A stretch of 64,000 nt of DNA from Chloroflexota bacterium (lineage in GTDB: Bacteria; Chloroflexota; Anaerolineae; Anaerolineales; Villigracilaceae), in contig JAEWVF010000026.1 in NCBI GenBank assembly GCA_023459215.1, positions 5,437 through 69,436 on the forward strand, in the 5' to 3' direction. Made by a program: the position numbers and the translations under genes. This document shows positions 57,188 through 64,000 of this stretch, in pieces. The notes below the pieces were generated by a model. That model ran no database searches. It saw only the letters and a program-made list of their open reading frames with translations, and was not told where the DNA came from. Numbering within the stretch: the stretch's first letter is position 1; every line of letters starts with the position of its first letter.

Positions 57188-57479
57188 GTAAAGCATGATC
57201 GAGGCCGCGCTGGAAGAGTTCGGTGACATGATCGTCATCGATGGCGACATAAACAAGCCGGCCGGCCTTGCGTGAGCGGATCAGGCGTTTATCCTTCAAT
57301 CCGCGCAGTTGATGAGAAATGGCTGATTTGCTCAGCCCAATCTGTTGCACCAGGTCGCCGACATTGACTTCGCCCTCCATCAGTGCGGAGAGAATCCGCA
57401 CCCTGGTTGGGTCGCTCAGGGCTTCGAACAGGCTGGCCAGTTGGGCCGCGGTGGGTTCATCTAGAATGCTTTTGGTCAT
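57180..57479 (-). CDS. SmtB/ArsR-family zinc-responsive repressor
   Basis: 99 aa, winged helix with LFEALSDPTRVRILSAL and VNVGDLVQQIGLSKSAISHQL. The C-terminal helix carries DDDHVTELFQRGLDHALHG; the spacing of D-x-H and H-x-x-H matches the alpha-5 zinc site of SmtB/CzrA. It should release the operator when zinc is high and thus switch on the CDF exporter. Start MTKSILDEP by homology; upstream frame passes through the operator. The operator palindrome lies 6-43 nt upstream. Confidence 0.92.
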   Translation of the reverse strand: MTKSILDEPTAAQLASLFEALSDPTRVRILSALMEGEVNVGDLVQQIGLSKSAISHQLRGLKDKRLIRSRKAGRLVYVAIDDDHVTELFQRGLDHALHG

Positions 57480-57484
57480 TTTGC

Positions 57485-57522
57485 TTATCCAATAGTTGAG
57501 TGATTGCTCAACTATTGGATAA
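57485..57522. promoter_or_regulatory. SmtB/ArsR-type operator palindrome
   Basis: TTATCCAATAGTTGAG - TGATTG - CTCAACTATTGGATAA, a perfect 16-bp inverted repeat. Its centre, TGAGTGATTGCTCA, fits the TGA-N8-TCA core of SmtB-family operators. Confidence 0.85.
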
Positions 57523-57864
57523 ATTTTACTCGATTTTTCCCAAACAGGCAAGCCCTGGCGCGGGATAGCTCAGGGCGTAAAGTAGCGAGCTGTCGTTGCA
57601 AGGAGCGTTCTTCAGCGACGACACATGCGCTGGCGCGCAGTGCCAGTGAGCAATCTCCAAAAGGTCAGCTTTGCCGGCTAAACAGGAGACAGCTTCGGCG
57701 GCACACCTGTCCTGGCGGGTGGTGCCAGGGAAGAGTGCCTCGCAGTGACACCTAAACGGACTTTAAGAAAGCCCTGCGGGATAGCTGAACGCTTCTTTTC
57801 ACGGAATTCCGCTGCAACTTTTCACGTTCTTGTGCGATATACTTTCGATGTTCAGGACACTCCC
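57523..57864. other. Intergenic region with repeat remnants
   Basis: 342 nt without a credible gene. It contains GTCGTTGCAAGGAGCG with TTCAGCGACGACA, GAGCAATCTCC and GCCTCGCAGTGACACC, words of a degenerate palindromic family widespread in bacterial genomes. A related copy is at 60080-60170. A promoter for the MFS gene probably lies near its 3' end, but none is convincing. Confidence 0.6.
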
Positions 57865-59100
57865 ATGGTGAAATCCCTAAGCAAAATTTATCGTGAATTT
57901 CCATCCCAATTCTGGATTGTTGTGGCTGTATCCTTTATCGATCGGGTTGGCGGGACGCTGCTTTTCCCCTTTTTCTCGCTTTATATCACCCAACGATTCA
58001 ATGTCGGCATGACCCAGGCCGGAATCATCCTGGGGTTGTTTTCGGTCTTTGGCCTGGTTGGGGGCATGTTGGGCGGAGCGTTGACCGACAAGTTTGGCCG
58101 CCGCAAGCTGATCCTGTTCGGGTTGGTTTTCAGCGCAATCAGCACCCTGACCCTGGGACTGGTCGATTCACTGGCCGCGCTGTATCCGCTGGCGGTGGTG
58201 ATTGGCTTGCTTTCCGATGTGGCTGGCCCTGCCCACCAGGCTATGATTGCCGACATCCTGCCCGAGAAAAAACGGCAGGAAGGCTTTGGCATCCTGCGGG
58301 TGGTGGGTAACATGGCCTGGATCGTTGGCCCAACCATCGGCGGATTCCTGGCCAACCAATCCTTTTTCCTGCTGTTTGTCATCGATGCGATTATCAGTTG
58401 TATCGTGGCTGTGCTCTTCTACTTCCTGATTGCCGAAAGCAAGCCCGAAGCCCATGCGCATGAGCCACAGCCAAGCCTGTGGCAGACTTTTGTCGGCTAT
58501 GGCGTGGTGCTGCGCGATGGGGCATTCCTGGCTTATATTGTGGCGGCCATCCTGATGGGATTGGTCTACCAGCAGATGTATAACTCGCTATCGGTTTACC
58601 TGCGCGATGTGCATGGGATTGCCCCGCAGGGCTACGGCTTCCTGCTGACCTCGAGCGCGATTACCGTAATCCTGTTCCAGTTTTGGGTGACGCGCCTCAT
58701 CAAGCACCGGCCGCCCTTCCTGATGATGACCATCGGAACGTTGTTTTACATGCTTGGCTTTGGCATGTTTGGCTTCGTTTCGCTGTATTGGCTGTTTGCG
58801 CTGGCGGTGGTCATCATCACCATCGGCGAAATGATTATCATGCCGACCAGCCAGATGCTGGCGGCCAATTTTGCCCCCGAGCAAATGCGCGGACGCTACA
58901 TGGCCATGTTTGGGCTGGCCTGGATGCTGCCCGCCATCGTCGGCCCGGCGGCGGCAGGGGTTATTCTCGATAATTACAACCCCAACCTGCTCTGGTTTAT
59001 TGGCGCGATTTTGTGCGCTTTTTCTGCCTTCGGATATTTCCTGCTCCAACAGCGCCTGGGCGCTCAAGCTCGTTTTGCGCCAGCCCAGGATGAAGATTAA
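57865..59100 (+). CDS. MFS transporter, drug/metabolite efflux type
   Basis: 411 aa, twelve transmembrane helices. N-terminal IDRVGGTLLFPFFSLYI, then motif A GGALTDKFGRRKLI, characteristic of the DHA1 (drug:H+ antiporter, 12-TM) group. A downstream motif LPEKKRQEGFG and FAPEQMRGRYMAMFGLAW are like MdtG/TetA-like exporters. The start MVKSLSKIYRE excludes a 40-residue upstream extension in the repeat region. It precedes an ABC-2 exporter, with 31 nt between them, so co-expression as an efflux unit is possible. Confidence 0.85.
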   Translation: MVKSLSKIYREFPSQFWIVVAVSFIDRVGGTLLFPFFSLYITQRFNVGMTQAGIILGLFSVFGLVGGMLGGALTDKFGRRKLILFGLVFSAISTLTLGLVDSLAALYPLAVVIGLLSDVAGPAHQAMIADILPEKKRQEGFGILRVVGNMAWIVGPTIGGFLANQSFFLLFVIDAIISCIVAVLFYFLIAESKPEAHAHEPQPSLWQTFVGYGVVLRDGAFLAYIVAAILMGLVYQQMYNSLSVYLRDVHGIAPQGYGFLLTSSAITVILFQFWVTRLIKHRPPFLMMTIGTLFYMLGFGMFGFVSLYWLFALAVVIITIGEMIIMPTSQMLAANFAPEQMRGRYMAMFGLAWMLPAIVGPAAAGVILDNYNPNLLWFIGAILCAFSAFGYFLLQQRLGAQARFAPAQDED

Positions 59101-59131
59101 AAATCCCCGCATGTTTCATCAAGGAGTTTTT

Positions 59132-60076
59132 ATGCCAGCCATTCTTGAAGTAAAAAACCTGGTCAAAAAATATGGCGATTTTACGGCTGTCAAAGGCATT
59201 ACCTTCGACATCCAGGAAGGTGAGATTTTCAGCCTGCTCGGCCCCAATGGCGCAGGCAAAACCACCACCATCTCGATGCTTTCAACGCTCTACGACCCAA
59301 CCGACGGCGACGCTGTGATTGGCGGACACTCGATCCGCAAAGCGCCGATGGCGGTGCGCCAGGTGATTGGTGTGGTGCCCCAGGATTTGGCGCTGTACGA
59401 AGACCTGACCGCCCGCGAAAACCTGGTTTTCTGGGGCCAGATGTACGGACTGAGCGGCAAACCGCTCGAAAGTCGGGTCGATGAAGTGCTGGAACAGATT
59501 GGCCTGAGCGATAAAGCCAAAAACCGGGTTAAAACCTACAGCGGCGGGATGAAACGACGCGTCAACATCGGTGTGGGCCTGTTGCACAAGCCGCGCCTGC
59601 TCTTCATGGATGAGCCTACGGTCGGCATCGACCCGCAGAGCCGGCGCGCCATCCTGGATACGGTGCTCGACCTGAACAAGCAGGGCATGACCGTGCTTTA
59701 CACCACTCATTACATGGAAGAAGCCGCCGAACTTTCAGACCGGGTCGGAATCATCGACCACGGTGAGTTGATTGCCCTGGGCACCCAGGATGAACTGACC
59801 CACCAGGTTGGCCAGACCGATACGCTGATCCTGCACCTCGGCGAAAACGACGACCCCGAAGCGCTGGCCAAAAGCCTGGAGAGCCTGGCGGGTGTGCGCG
59901 AAGCCAGCGCCAGCGATGGCCGGGTTTCGGTCATCACCCCCGGCGCGGAGGACATTCTGGCGGCAGTGGTGGCCAAGGCCAACGAGCGCGGCATCAAAAT
60001 CCGTTCGCTCGACATCCGCGAACCGAACCTGGAAGCGGTGTTTTTACATCTTACGGGTAGAGCGTTAAGGGATTAA
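59132..60076 (+). CDS. ABC-2 type exporter ATPase (DrrA-like)
   Basis: 314 aa. Walker A LGPNGAGKTTTISML, signature YSGGMKRRVNIGVGL, Walker B LLFMDEPTVGIDP and switch His in VLYTTHYMEE. The C-terminal ~90 residues are the DUF4162-type extension found in DrrA-like daunorubicin-resistance ATPases. AAGGAG is 6 nt before the ATG. It powers the two downstream permeases. An in-frame upstream extension through the MFS gene is not real. Confidence 0.93.
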   Translation: MPAILEVKNLVKKYGDFTAVKGITFDIQEGEIFSLLGPNGAGKTTTISMLSTLYDPTDGDAVIGGHSIRKAPMAVRQVIGVVPQDLALYEDLTARENLVFWGQMYGLSGKPLESRVDEVLEQIGLSDKAKNRVKTYSGGMKRRVNIGVGLLHKPRLLFMDEPTVGIDPQSRRAILDTVLDLNKQGMTVLYTTHYMEEAAELSDRVGIIDHGELIALGTQDELTHQVGQTDTLILHLGENDDPEALAKSLESLAGVREASASDGRVSVITPGAEDILAAVVAKANERGIKIRSLDIREPNLEAVFLHLTGRALRD

Positions 60077-60079
60077 ATG

Positions 60080-60172
60080 TCACCGCGAGCGCCGCTGGTT
60101 GGCGCGCGGCGGTCTTCTGACCCGAGGGGATTGCCGCGTCGCACAGAGCGCTGCTCGCAACGACATGCAAAG
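60080..60172. repeat. Interspersed repeat remnant
   Basis: Contains GGGGATTGCCGCGTCGC and GCGCTGCTCGCAACGACATG, related in inverse orientation to GTCGTTGCAAGGAGCG at 57591. It separates the ABC ATPase stop from the first permease start and would be translated only if an earlier start were used. Confidence 0.55.
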
Positions 60173-60182
60173 GATGTCCTAC

Positions 60183-61451
60183 ATGCAAAAATTATTCCTG
60201 ATTGGTCTTAAAGATGTGCGCCTGGCCTTTCGCGACCGGGCGGCGCTGATTCTGATGCTGCTGGCCCCCTTCCTGCTGACCCTCGGCCTGGGCTTTGTCA
60301 CCGGCCGCTTTGGCGGCAGTTCCGGCTCCGGGTTGTCCGATATCCCGGTCGTGCTGGTTAATCTGGATCAGGCCCAACTGGGCGATGCGCTGGTCGAGAC
60401 GTTCCAATCCGAGGAGCTGGCCGCGCTGGTCGAGCCACAGGCCGCGGACTCGCCCGAGGCGGCCCGCCAGTTAATCGACGAGAACCAGGCCGCGGCGGCG
60501 GTCATCATCCCGGACGGGTTCAGCGAGAGCATCATCCCGACTGCGGAGATGCTCGATGCCGAAGAATTCAGCCTCGAGCCGGTGCAGATCGAGGTGTATA
60601 CCAACCCCGGCATGCCGACTTCGGCGGGGGTGATCAAGGCGATTGTGGACGAGTTCGTTAGCCGGGTGGAGGCAGGCCGCATCAGCGGCATGACCAGCAT
60701 GTTGGCCATCCCTGGCATCGAGCAAATGCCCAGGGAGCAGATCGAGGCCATGGCGAATGAAATGTTCGCCAACGCCGGCGAGGACGAGAGCTTTAGCAGC
60801 GCGGCGATTACGCTGAACGCCGGCGAACAGGGCGCGGATGCGGTCGAGTTCGATCCGCTGGCTTACATGGCGCCCGGCATGGCGCTGATGTTCCTGATGT
60901 ATACCGTCAGCTACGGCGGGCGCTCGATCCTGGTCGAAAAAACCCAGGGGACGCTGCCGCGCCTGCTGGTCTCGCCAACCAGTTCCTGGCAGATTTTGGG
61001 CGGCAAGGTGCTGGGCATCTTCCTGACCGGTTTTGCCCAGATGGGCATCCTGATTTTGGCCAGCGCGCTCTTCTTCCAGGTTCAGTGGGGCGATCCGCTG
61101 GGGATGCTGGTCCTGATTGCGGCGGCGGTCTTTGGCGCTGCGGGCTGGGGCATGTTGATCACCGCGGCGGCGCGCTCGACCGGTCAGGTCGGCGCAATCG
61201 GCTCGGCCATCATGCTGATTTTCGGCATCCTGGGCGGTTCGTTCATCAACCTGGAGCAGATGCCGCCCTTCATCCGCACCCTGAGCGGAATTACCCCGAA
61301 CGCCTGGGGCCTGGATGGTTTCACCACCCTGGCGCTGGGCGGGACCCTGGCCGACCTGGGCGAGCCGATCCTGGCTTTGCTGCTGATGGGCGGGTTGTTG
61401 TTCGGGCTGGCGGCGCTGCTGTTCAGCCGCTCGAATGTGATGAAACGGTAA
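60183..61451 (+). CDS. ABC-2 type exporter permease 1
   Basis: 422 aa. A first transmembrane helix (LILMLLAPFLLTLGLGFVTG), a large extracytoplasmic domain (~45-245), then five helices in the C-terminal half with the ABC2_membrane layout (AYMAPGMALMFLMYTVSYGG; LPRLLVSPTSSWQILGGKVL). Usual size for the YhgE/Pip-like or NatB-type permeases. The start at MQKLFLIGLK is preceded by AGGA; two ATGs just upstream are alternatives, the earlier ones falling in repeat sequence. Confidence 0.85.
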   Translation: MQKLFLIGLKDVRLAFRDRAALILMLLAPFLLTLGLGFVTGRFGGSSGSGLSDIPVVLVNLDQAQLGDALVETFQSEELAALVEPQAADSPEAARQLIDENQAAAAVIIPDGFSESIIPTAEMLDAEEFSLEPVQIEVYTNPGMPTSAGVIKAIVDEFVSRVEAGRISGMTSMLAIPGIEQMPREQIEAMANEMFANAGEDESFSSAAITLNAGEQGADAVEFDPLAYMAPGMALMFLMYTVSYGGRSILVEKTQGTLPRLLVSPTSSWQILGGKVLGIFLTGFAQMGILILASALFFQVQWGDPLGMLVLIAAAVFGAAGWGMLITAAARSTGQVGAIGSAIMLIFGILGGSFINLEQMPPFIRTLSGITPNAWGLDGFTTLALGGTLADLGEPILALLLMGGLLFGLAALLFSRSNVMKR

Positions 61452-61524
61452 TCTCGACACGGCGGCGGGTCTCGATACGCCTTTCAGGCTACTCGATCCC
61501 CGTTCCCCCTACGAGGATGAAATT
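61452..61524. repeat. Interspersed hairpin repeat
   Basis: GGTCTCGATACGCCTTTCAGGCTACTCGATCC contains TCGA-tac-GCCT-ttc-AGGC-tac-TCGA, a short interrupted hairpin. This word is a very common intergenic repeat in bacterial genomes. It separates the two permeases. Confidence 0.6.
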
Positions 61525-62721
61525 ATGAAAAAAATCTTTGCCATTTTTTGGAAGGACGCCATCGTCCGTTTTAGCGGTTTCTCGGAACTGTTGTTTTTTA
61601 TCATCCTGCCGATTGTGTTCACCTACCTGATGGCGGGCGGCACGCCCAGCGGCAACGAAGACCCGCGCATCCGCCTGCTGGTGGTGGACGAGGCCCAAAG
61701 CAGCCTGTCGGCGCAACTGATTAGCGAACTGGAAGCCTCGACCGCGGTGCGTCCCGAACTGGTGACGAGCACTGAGGCTGAGGAGCAGTTCGAGCAGCGC
61801 CGCGCCTCGACTGTCTTCACCATCCCGGCCGGGCTGGACACGGACTCGCTGCAAGCCGGGACAGCCCAGGTTGATTTGCGCAAACAGCCAAATAACCTGA
61901 ATGCGACCATCGTCGAGCGCGCTGTCCAGACCGCCCTGCGGCGGGTTTCGAGCACGGTCAGCGCGGCCAATACGGCCGTCGAGCAGCGCGAACAGAACCA
62001 GCCGTTTGGCTCACCCGCCGAACGCCAGGCGTATTTTGACGAGGCCCTGGCCAGTGCGCGCCGGTTGCAAGACGAAGCCCCGCAGCGGGTGCAGGTGGTC
62101 GAGGGCGCAACCCCCGACCAGGTGGAGTACGATCCGCGCGCCAACTCATCCGCCGGGCAGTTGATTACCTGGGTCTTCATCCCGCTCTTCGGCATTTCGG
62201 AACTGTTCGCTTATGAGCGCGCCACCGGCACGCTGCGACGCCTGTTGACGACCCCGACCCGCCGGGCGACCTACCTGTTCGGCACGATTTTCGGCCAGGT
62301 GCTGATGGCGCTGGCGCAGATGCTGCTGCTGGTCGGCTTCGGGATTTTGGTGATGAAACTGGGCTGGGGACGCGATCCGCTGGCCCTGGCGCTGATCCTG
62401 CTGACTTCGGCCCTGGCCGCGGCGGCGTTCGGCACCGCCATGGGGACTTTTGTCAAGACTGCCGGCCAAGCCAACGGCCTGAGCATCATGGCCGGGATGG
62501 TGATGGCGCTGATGGGCGGCTGCTGGTATCCGCTCGAGCTTTTCCCGCCGAGCGTGCAGACCATCGTTAAGGTCCTGCCGACCACCTGGGCGATGGAAGG
62601 TATGCTCGACCTGGTGCTGCGCGGGGGCGGGCTGGTCGACATCCTGCCCGAGGCGGGCGTGCTGCTCGGCTTTGCGGCGCTGTTCTTCGTGGTCGGCATC
62701 TGGCGCTTCAAGTACGAGTGA
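61525..62721 (+). CDS. ABC-2 type exporter permease 2
   Basis: 398 aa. Same layout as the preceding permease: one helix (ELLFFIILPIVFTYLMAGG), an extracytoplasmic domain (~45-210), then five helices with LITWVFIPLFGISELFAYE and GTLRRLLTTPTRRATYLFG. With 60183-61451 it probably forms a heterodimeric permease driven by the DrrA-like ATPase. Its substrate is not predictable; drugs, lipids or small peptides are typical. The start MKKIFAIFWKD has a weak AGGA-like AGGATG nine bases before. Confidence 0.85.
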   Translation: MKKIFAIFWKDAIVRFSGFSELLFFIILPIVFTYLMAGGTPSGNEDPRIRLLVVDEAQSSLSAQLISELEASTAVRPELVTSTEAEEQFEQRRASTVFTIPAGLDTDSLQAGTAQVDLRKQPNNLNATIVERAVQTALRRVSSTVSAANTAVEQREQNQPFGSPAERQAYFDEALASARRLQDEAPQRVQVVEGATPDQVEYDPRANSSAGQLITWVFIPLFGISELFAYERATGTLRRLLTTPTRRATYLFGTIFGQVLMALAQMLLLVGFGILVMKLGWGRDPLALALILLTSALAAAAFGTAMGTFVKTAGQANGLSIMAGMVMALMGGCWYPLELFPPSVQTIVKVLPTTWAMEGMLDLVLRGGGLVDILPEAGVLLGFAALFFVVGIWRFKYE

Positions 62722-62724
62722 CCG

Positions 62725-62754
62725 TTGACCGGCGCGGCAGTTTTTTGCTATAGT
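62725..62754 (+). promoter_or_regulatory. Candidate sigma-70 promoter for the AT-rich gene
   Basis: TTGACC, an 18-nt spacer, TATAGT. It begins only four nt after the permease 2 stop codon and would give a leader of about 108 nt before the ATG at 62869. Confidence 0.6.
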
Positions 62755-62868
62755 GTTGGAGATGGTTTTTTAGCGCCTGGCCGGATAAAACGCTATTTCG
62801 GTGTTTAGGCCGCCAAATGGCGGGTAAAGCAGTAGTTAGCCCTTTCTTTATCACAGAGTAACAAAAAT

Positions 62869-63900
62869 ATGACGAGCATACTAAAGAGTTTTTCTGGATA
62901 TATAGAACAAGGCTATTTAATTGCGGTTATGCCCATCACCAGGGTAATAATTGATTTGGATGTTGTCAAATTTCCCAACGGAGTTACATTTTATCCGCCC
63001 AACTATGTAAAACTTGATGAACTGGGGTTTGTTCCAAACAGAGCGCCTAAATCCGGGATACCACTCGCAGAAGCGATTTCAGCAGTAACGGGTGTAACTT
63101 TAGACACTTTTAGCGACCATACGTTAGTGGTATTTCCATGTACGTTTATGTGGGATGAATTTAGAAGTGATAATTTTAGAAACCACATGAAGTTTTTAAC
63201 AATATTGTCGCAATATGTGGATGAAACCCTTGATATTGTTCGCTACTATCAATGTGAATTGAACAATTTTCATCCCCTCCCAGGGAAAGCAGGCACATTA
63301 AATACAAACTATATGATGTCAGCCGCCCTTTTATATAACCCGAAAATTCGAGAATCTCGCATTATCGCTGGCGACGCATTCTCATATAGAATAACTAAAG
63401 GATTAGGATTACCGCTGGAGCCTGTTGAAACAAAATATTTTCCAAAGAATGGTGAAGTCGGGAAAATAGTAAAACATGCTCTTTCGCTTTACTCAAATAT
63501 CATGGAATCCACCAATCAAACAGTAAAGTTTACCCAATGTATCAGTCTTCTTGAATTTCTTGCATCCCCGGACGAATACAAAAAATTTGCTGATGTTTCG
63601 AAAATTATTGCTCGATATGTAGCGAAAGATGCGAAAGAGTATGATGAGTTATTGGAAAGATTCAATGATTTAACTGGACGAAAAGATAAAGCAACTGGAG
63701 AGATTGTTGGATTGCGCACAAGAATTATCCATTTAGGCAATAAACTCGAAAGTCTTTTGCCTGACGATACATCAATAAATCTTCTATTTCATGAATTTCA
63801 GATATACATCAAATCAGTGATTGACCACATGATTAAACACTCTGAACTTTCTTGGGATGAATATCTTGAATTGAGATTTGCTACCGTACATTTGAAATAA
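62869..63900 (+). CDS. AT-rich protein of unknown function, possible C-terminal HEPN domain
   Basis: 343 aa in an AT-rich island. The N-terminal 220 residues are not recognised; they contain Cys, Trp and aromatic motifs (LVVFPCTFMWDEFRS). The C-terminal third is helical and contains GLRTRIIHLGN, where Arg283 and His288 form the R-x4-H motif that defines HEPN ribonuclease domains. HEPN proteins are common in anti-phage and toxin systems. Codon use and base composition differ sharply from the ABC genes next door, and the gene may be followed by an insertion sequence. A defence function is inference only. Confidence 0.55.
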   Translation: MTSILKSFSGYIEQGYLIAVMPITRVIIDLDVVKFPNGVTFYPPNYVKLDELGFVPNRAPKSGIPLAEAISAVTGVTLDTFSDHTLVVFPCTFMWDEFRSDNFRNHMKFLTILSQYVDETLDIVRYYQCELNNFHPLPGKAGTLNTNYMMSAALLYNPKIRESRIIAGDAFSYRITKGLGLPLEPVETKYFPKNGEVGKIVKHALSLYSNIMESTNQTVKFTQCISLLEFLASPDEYKKFADVSKIIARYVAKDAKEYDELLERFNDLTGRKDKATGEIVGLRTRIIHLGNKLESLLPDDTSINLLFHEFQIYIKSVIDHMIKHSELSWDEYLELRFATVHLK

Positions 63901-63902
63901 AG

Positions 63903-63965
63903 GGTCAGTCATAAGGTACACTTTTGCGGCGACCAAACCAAAAAAGTGGAGACAAATGACTGACC
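63903..63965. repeat. Inverted repeat pair near the right edge
   Basis: GGTCAGTCAT (63903-63912) and ATGACTGACC (63956-63965) are perfectly complementary. They enclose AAGGTACACTTTTGCGGCGACC and the start codon of the next gene. Could be one end of an insertion sequence. Confidence 0.4.
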
Positions 63966-64000
63966 GCTACAAAGTATACACAAAAGTTTTGAAAGTGCTG
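63956..64000 (+). CDS. N-terminal fragment of a gene at the window edge, perhaps a transposase
   Basis: Only 15 codons are visible: MTDRYKVYTKVLKVL. GTGGAGAC lies about 10 bases upstream as Shine-Dalgarno. The adjacent inverted repeat, the AT-rich surroundings and the style of the N-terminus resemble ISNCY-type transposases, but there is too little sequence for a family call. Confidence 0.35.
   Translation, partial: MTDRYKVYTKVLKVL

Noticed and set aside
57745..57864. Longer N-terminus for the MFS protein
   Set aside because: The extra 40 residues come from repeat-derived intergenic sequence and are unlike MFS starts.
62770..62845. Possible integron attC-like site before the AT-rich gene (GTTTAGGC ... 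TTAGCCC words)
   Set aside because: The core does not fit the 7-bp GTTRRRY/RYYYAAC boundaries and no integrase or cassette array is visible.

Overview
The window looks like a chromosome segment from a Chloroflexota bacterium, most likely class Anaerolineae. This is an inference from gene content, not from a marker gene. The pointers are the GC-rich coding style, the Hdr-Mvh hydrogenase operon in a bacterium, PurL carrying fused PurS domains beside a separate PurQ, a GlnE with internal ACT domains, lipoproteins with SH3 and fibronectin-like modules, and TolB and Ser/Thr kinase proteins. I place about 56 protein genes, one tRNA-His, several intrinsic terminators and a handful of operators and promoters. 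No CRISPR array, rRNA or prophage was seen. Two AT-rich islands (about 10.1-11.6 kb and 62.7-64.0 kb) stand out from the rest.

Layout. 0-5.1 kb (mostly minus): end of an SPFH protein, a zinc-ribbon protein, XdhC, an adenylate cyclase-AAA protein and a CBS-containing family II pyrophosphatase. 5.2-6.6 kb: tRNA-His directly downstream of hisS. 6.7-11.4 kb (plus): a methyltransferase, a PIG-L deacetylase, a pseudokinase-TolB membrane protein and an AT-rich lipoprotein. 11.6-18.9 kb (minus): an SH3 lipoprotein, a TIGR02206 membrane protein and a signalling cluster of three histidine kinases and one single-domain response regulator. 19.0-27.9 kb (minus): a tight run of membrane and envelope genes (glycosyltransferase-like, PAF-acetylhydrolase-like, epimerase, DUF4013), a secreted GH31 glycosidase of the sulfoquinovosidase type, and YbaK. 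28.0-35.8 kb (minus): hdrCBA-mvhDGA with a hydrogenase maturation protease and a cyclic-nucleotide-binding-fold protein. 36.0-41.4 kb (plus): purSSL-purQ-purC-purE. 41.4-50 kb (minus): an EamA exporter, an Ada-like methyltransferase, a kinase/phosphatase/APC permease operon, amt and an ArsB/NhaD-type permease. 50.0-53.8 kb (plus): the unusual glnE. 53.9-57.5 kb (minus): YhhQ and a zinc-homeostasis cluster with two recognisable operators. 57.9-62.7 kb (plus): an MFS transporter and an ABC-2 exporter. 62.7-64 kb: an AT-rich HEPN-like gene and the start of another gene, possibly a transposase.

How the parts relate. The Hdr-Mvh proteins should form a soluble flavin-bifurcating complex that couples H2 oxidation to reduction of ferredoxin and a disulfide-type acceptor. 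Its divergent upstream region, shared with the purine operon, carries two CRP-type palindromes exactly 42 bp apart. Amt, GlnE and the permease between them share a repeated 70-bp upstream element that may be a nitrogen-control site. The zinc cluster pairs an exporter with an SmtB-like sensor, and an uptake lipoprotein with a Fur-family sensor.

The most distinctive non-coding feature is a set of short, low-complexity inverted repeats, each built from a different word, sitting in intercistronic gaps. In at least two genes (purL and the hydrogenase protease) related sequences lie in frame inside coding sequence. The best candidates for undescribed biology are these in-frame palindromes, the GlnE-ACT-ACT-GlnE architecture, the repeated amt/glnE element and the permease/kinase/phosphatase operon.
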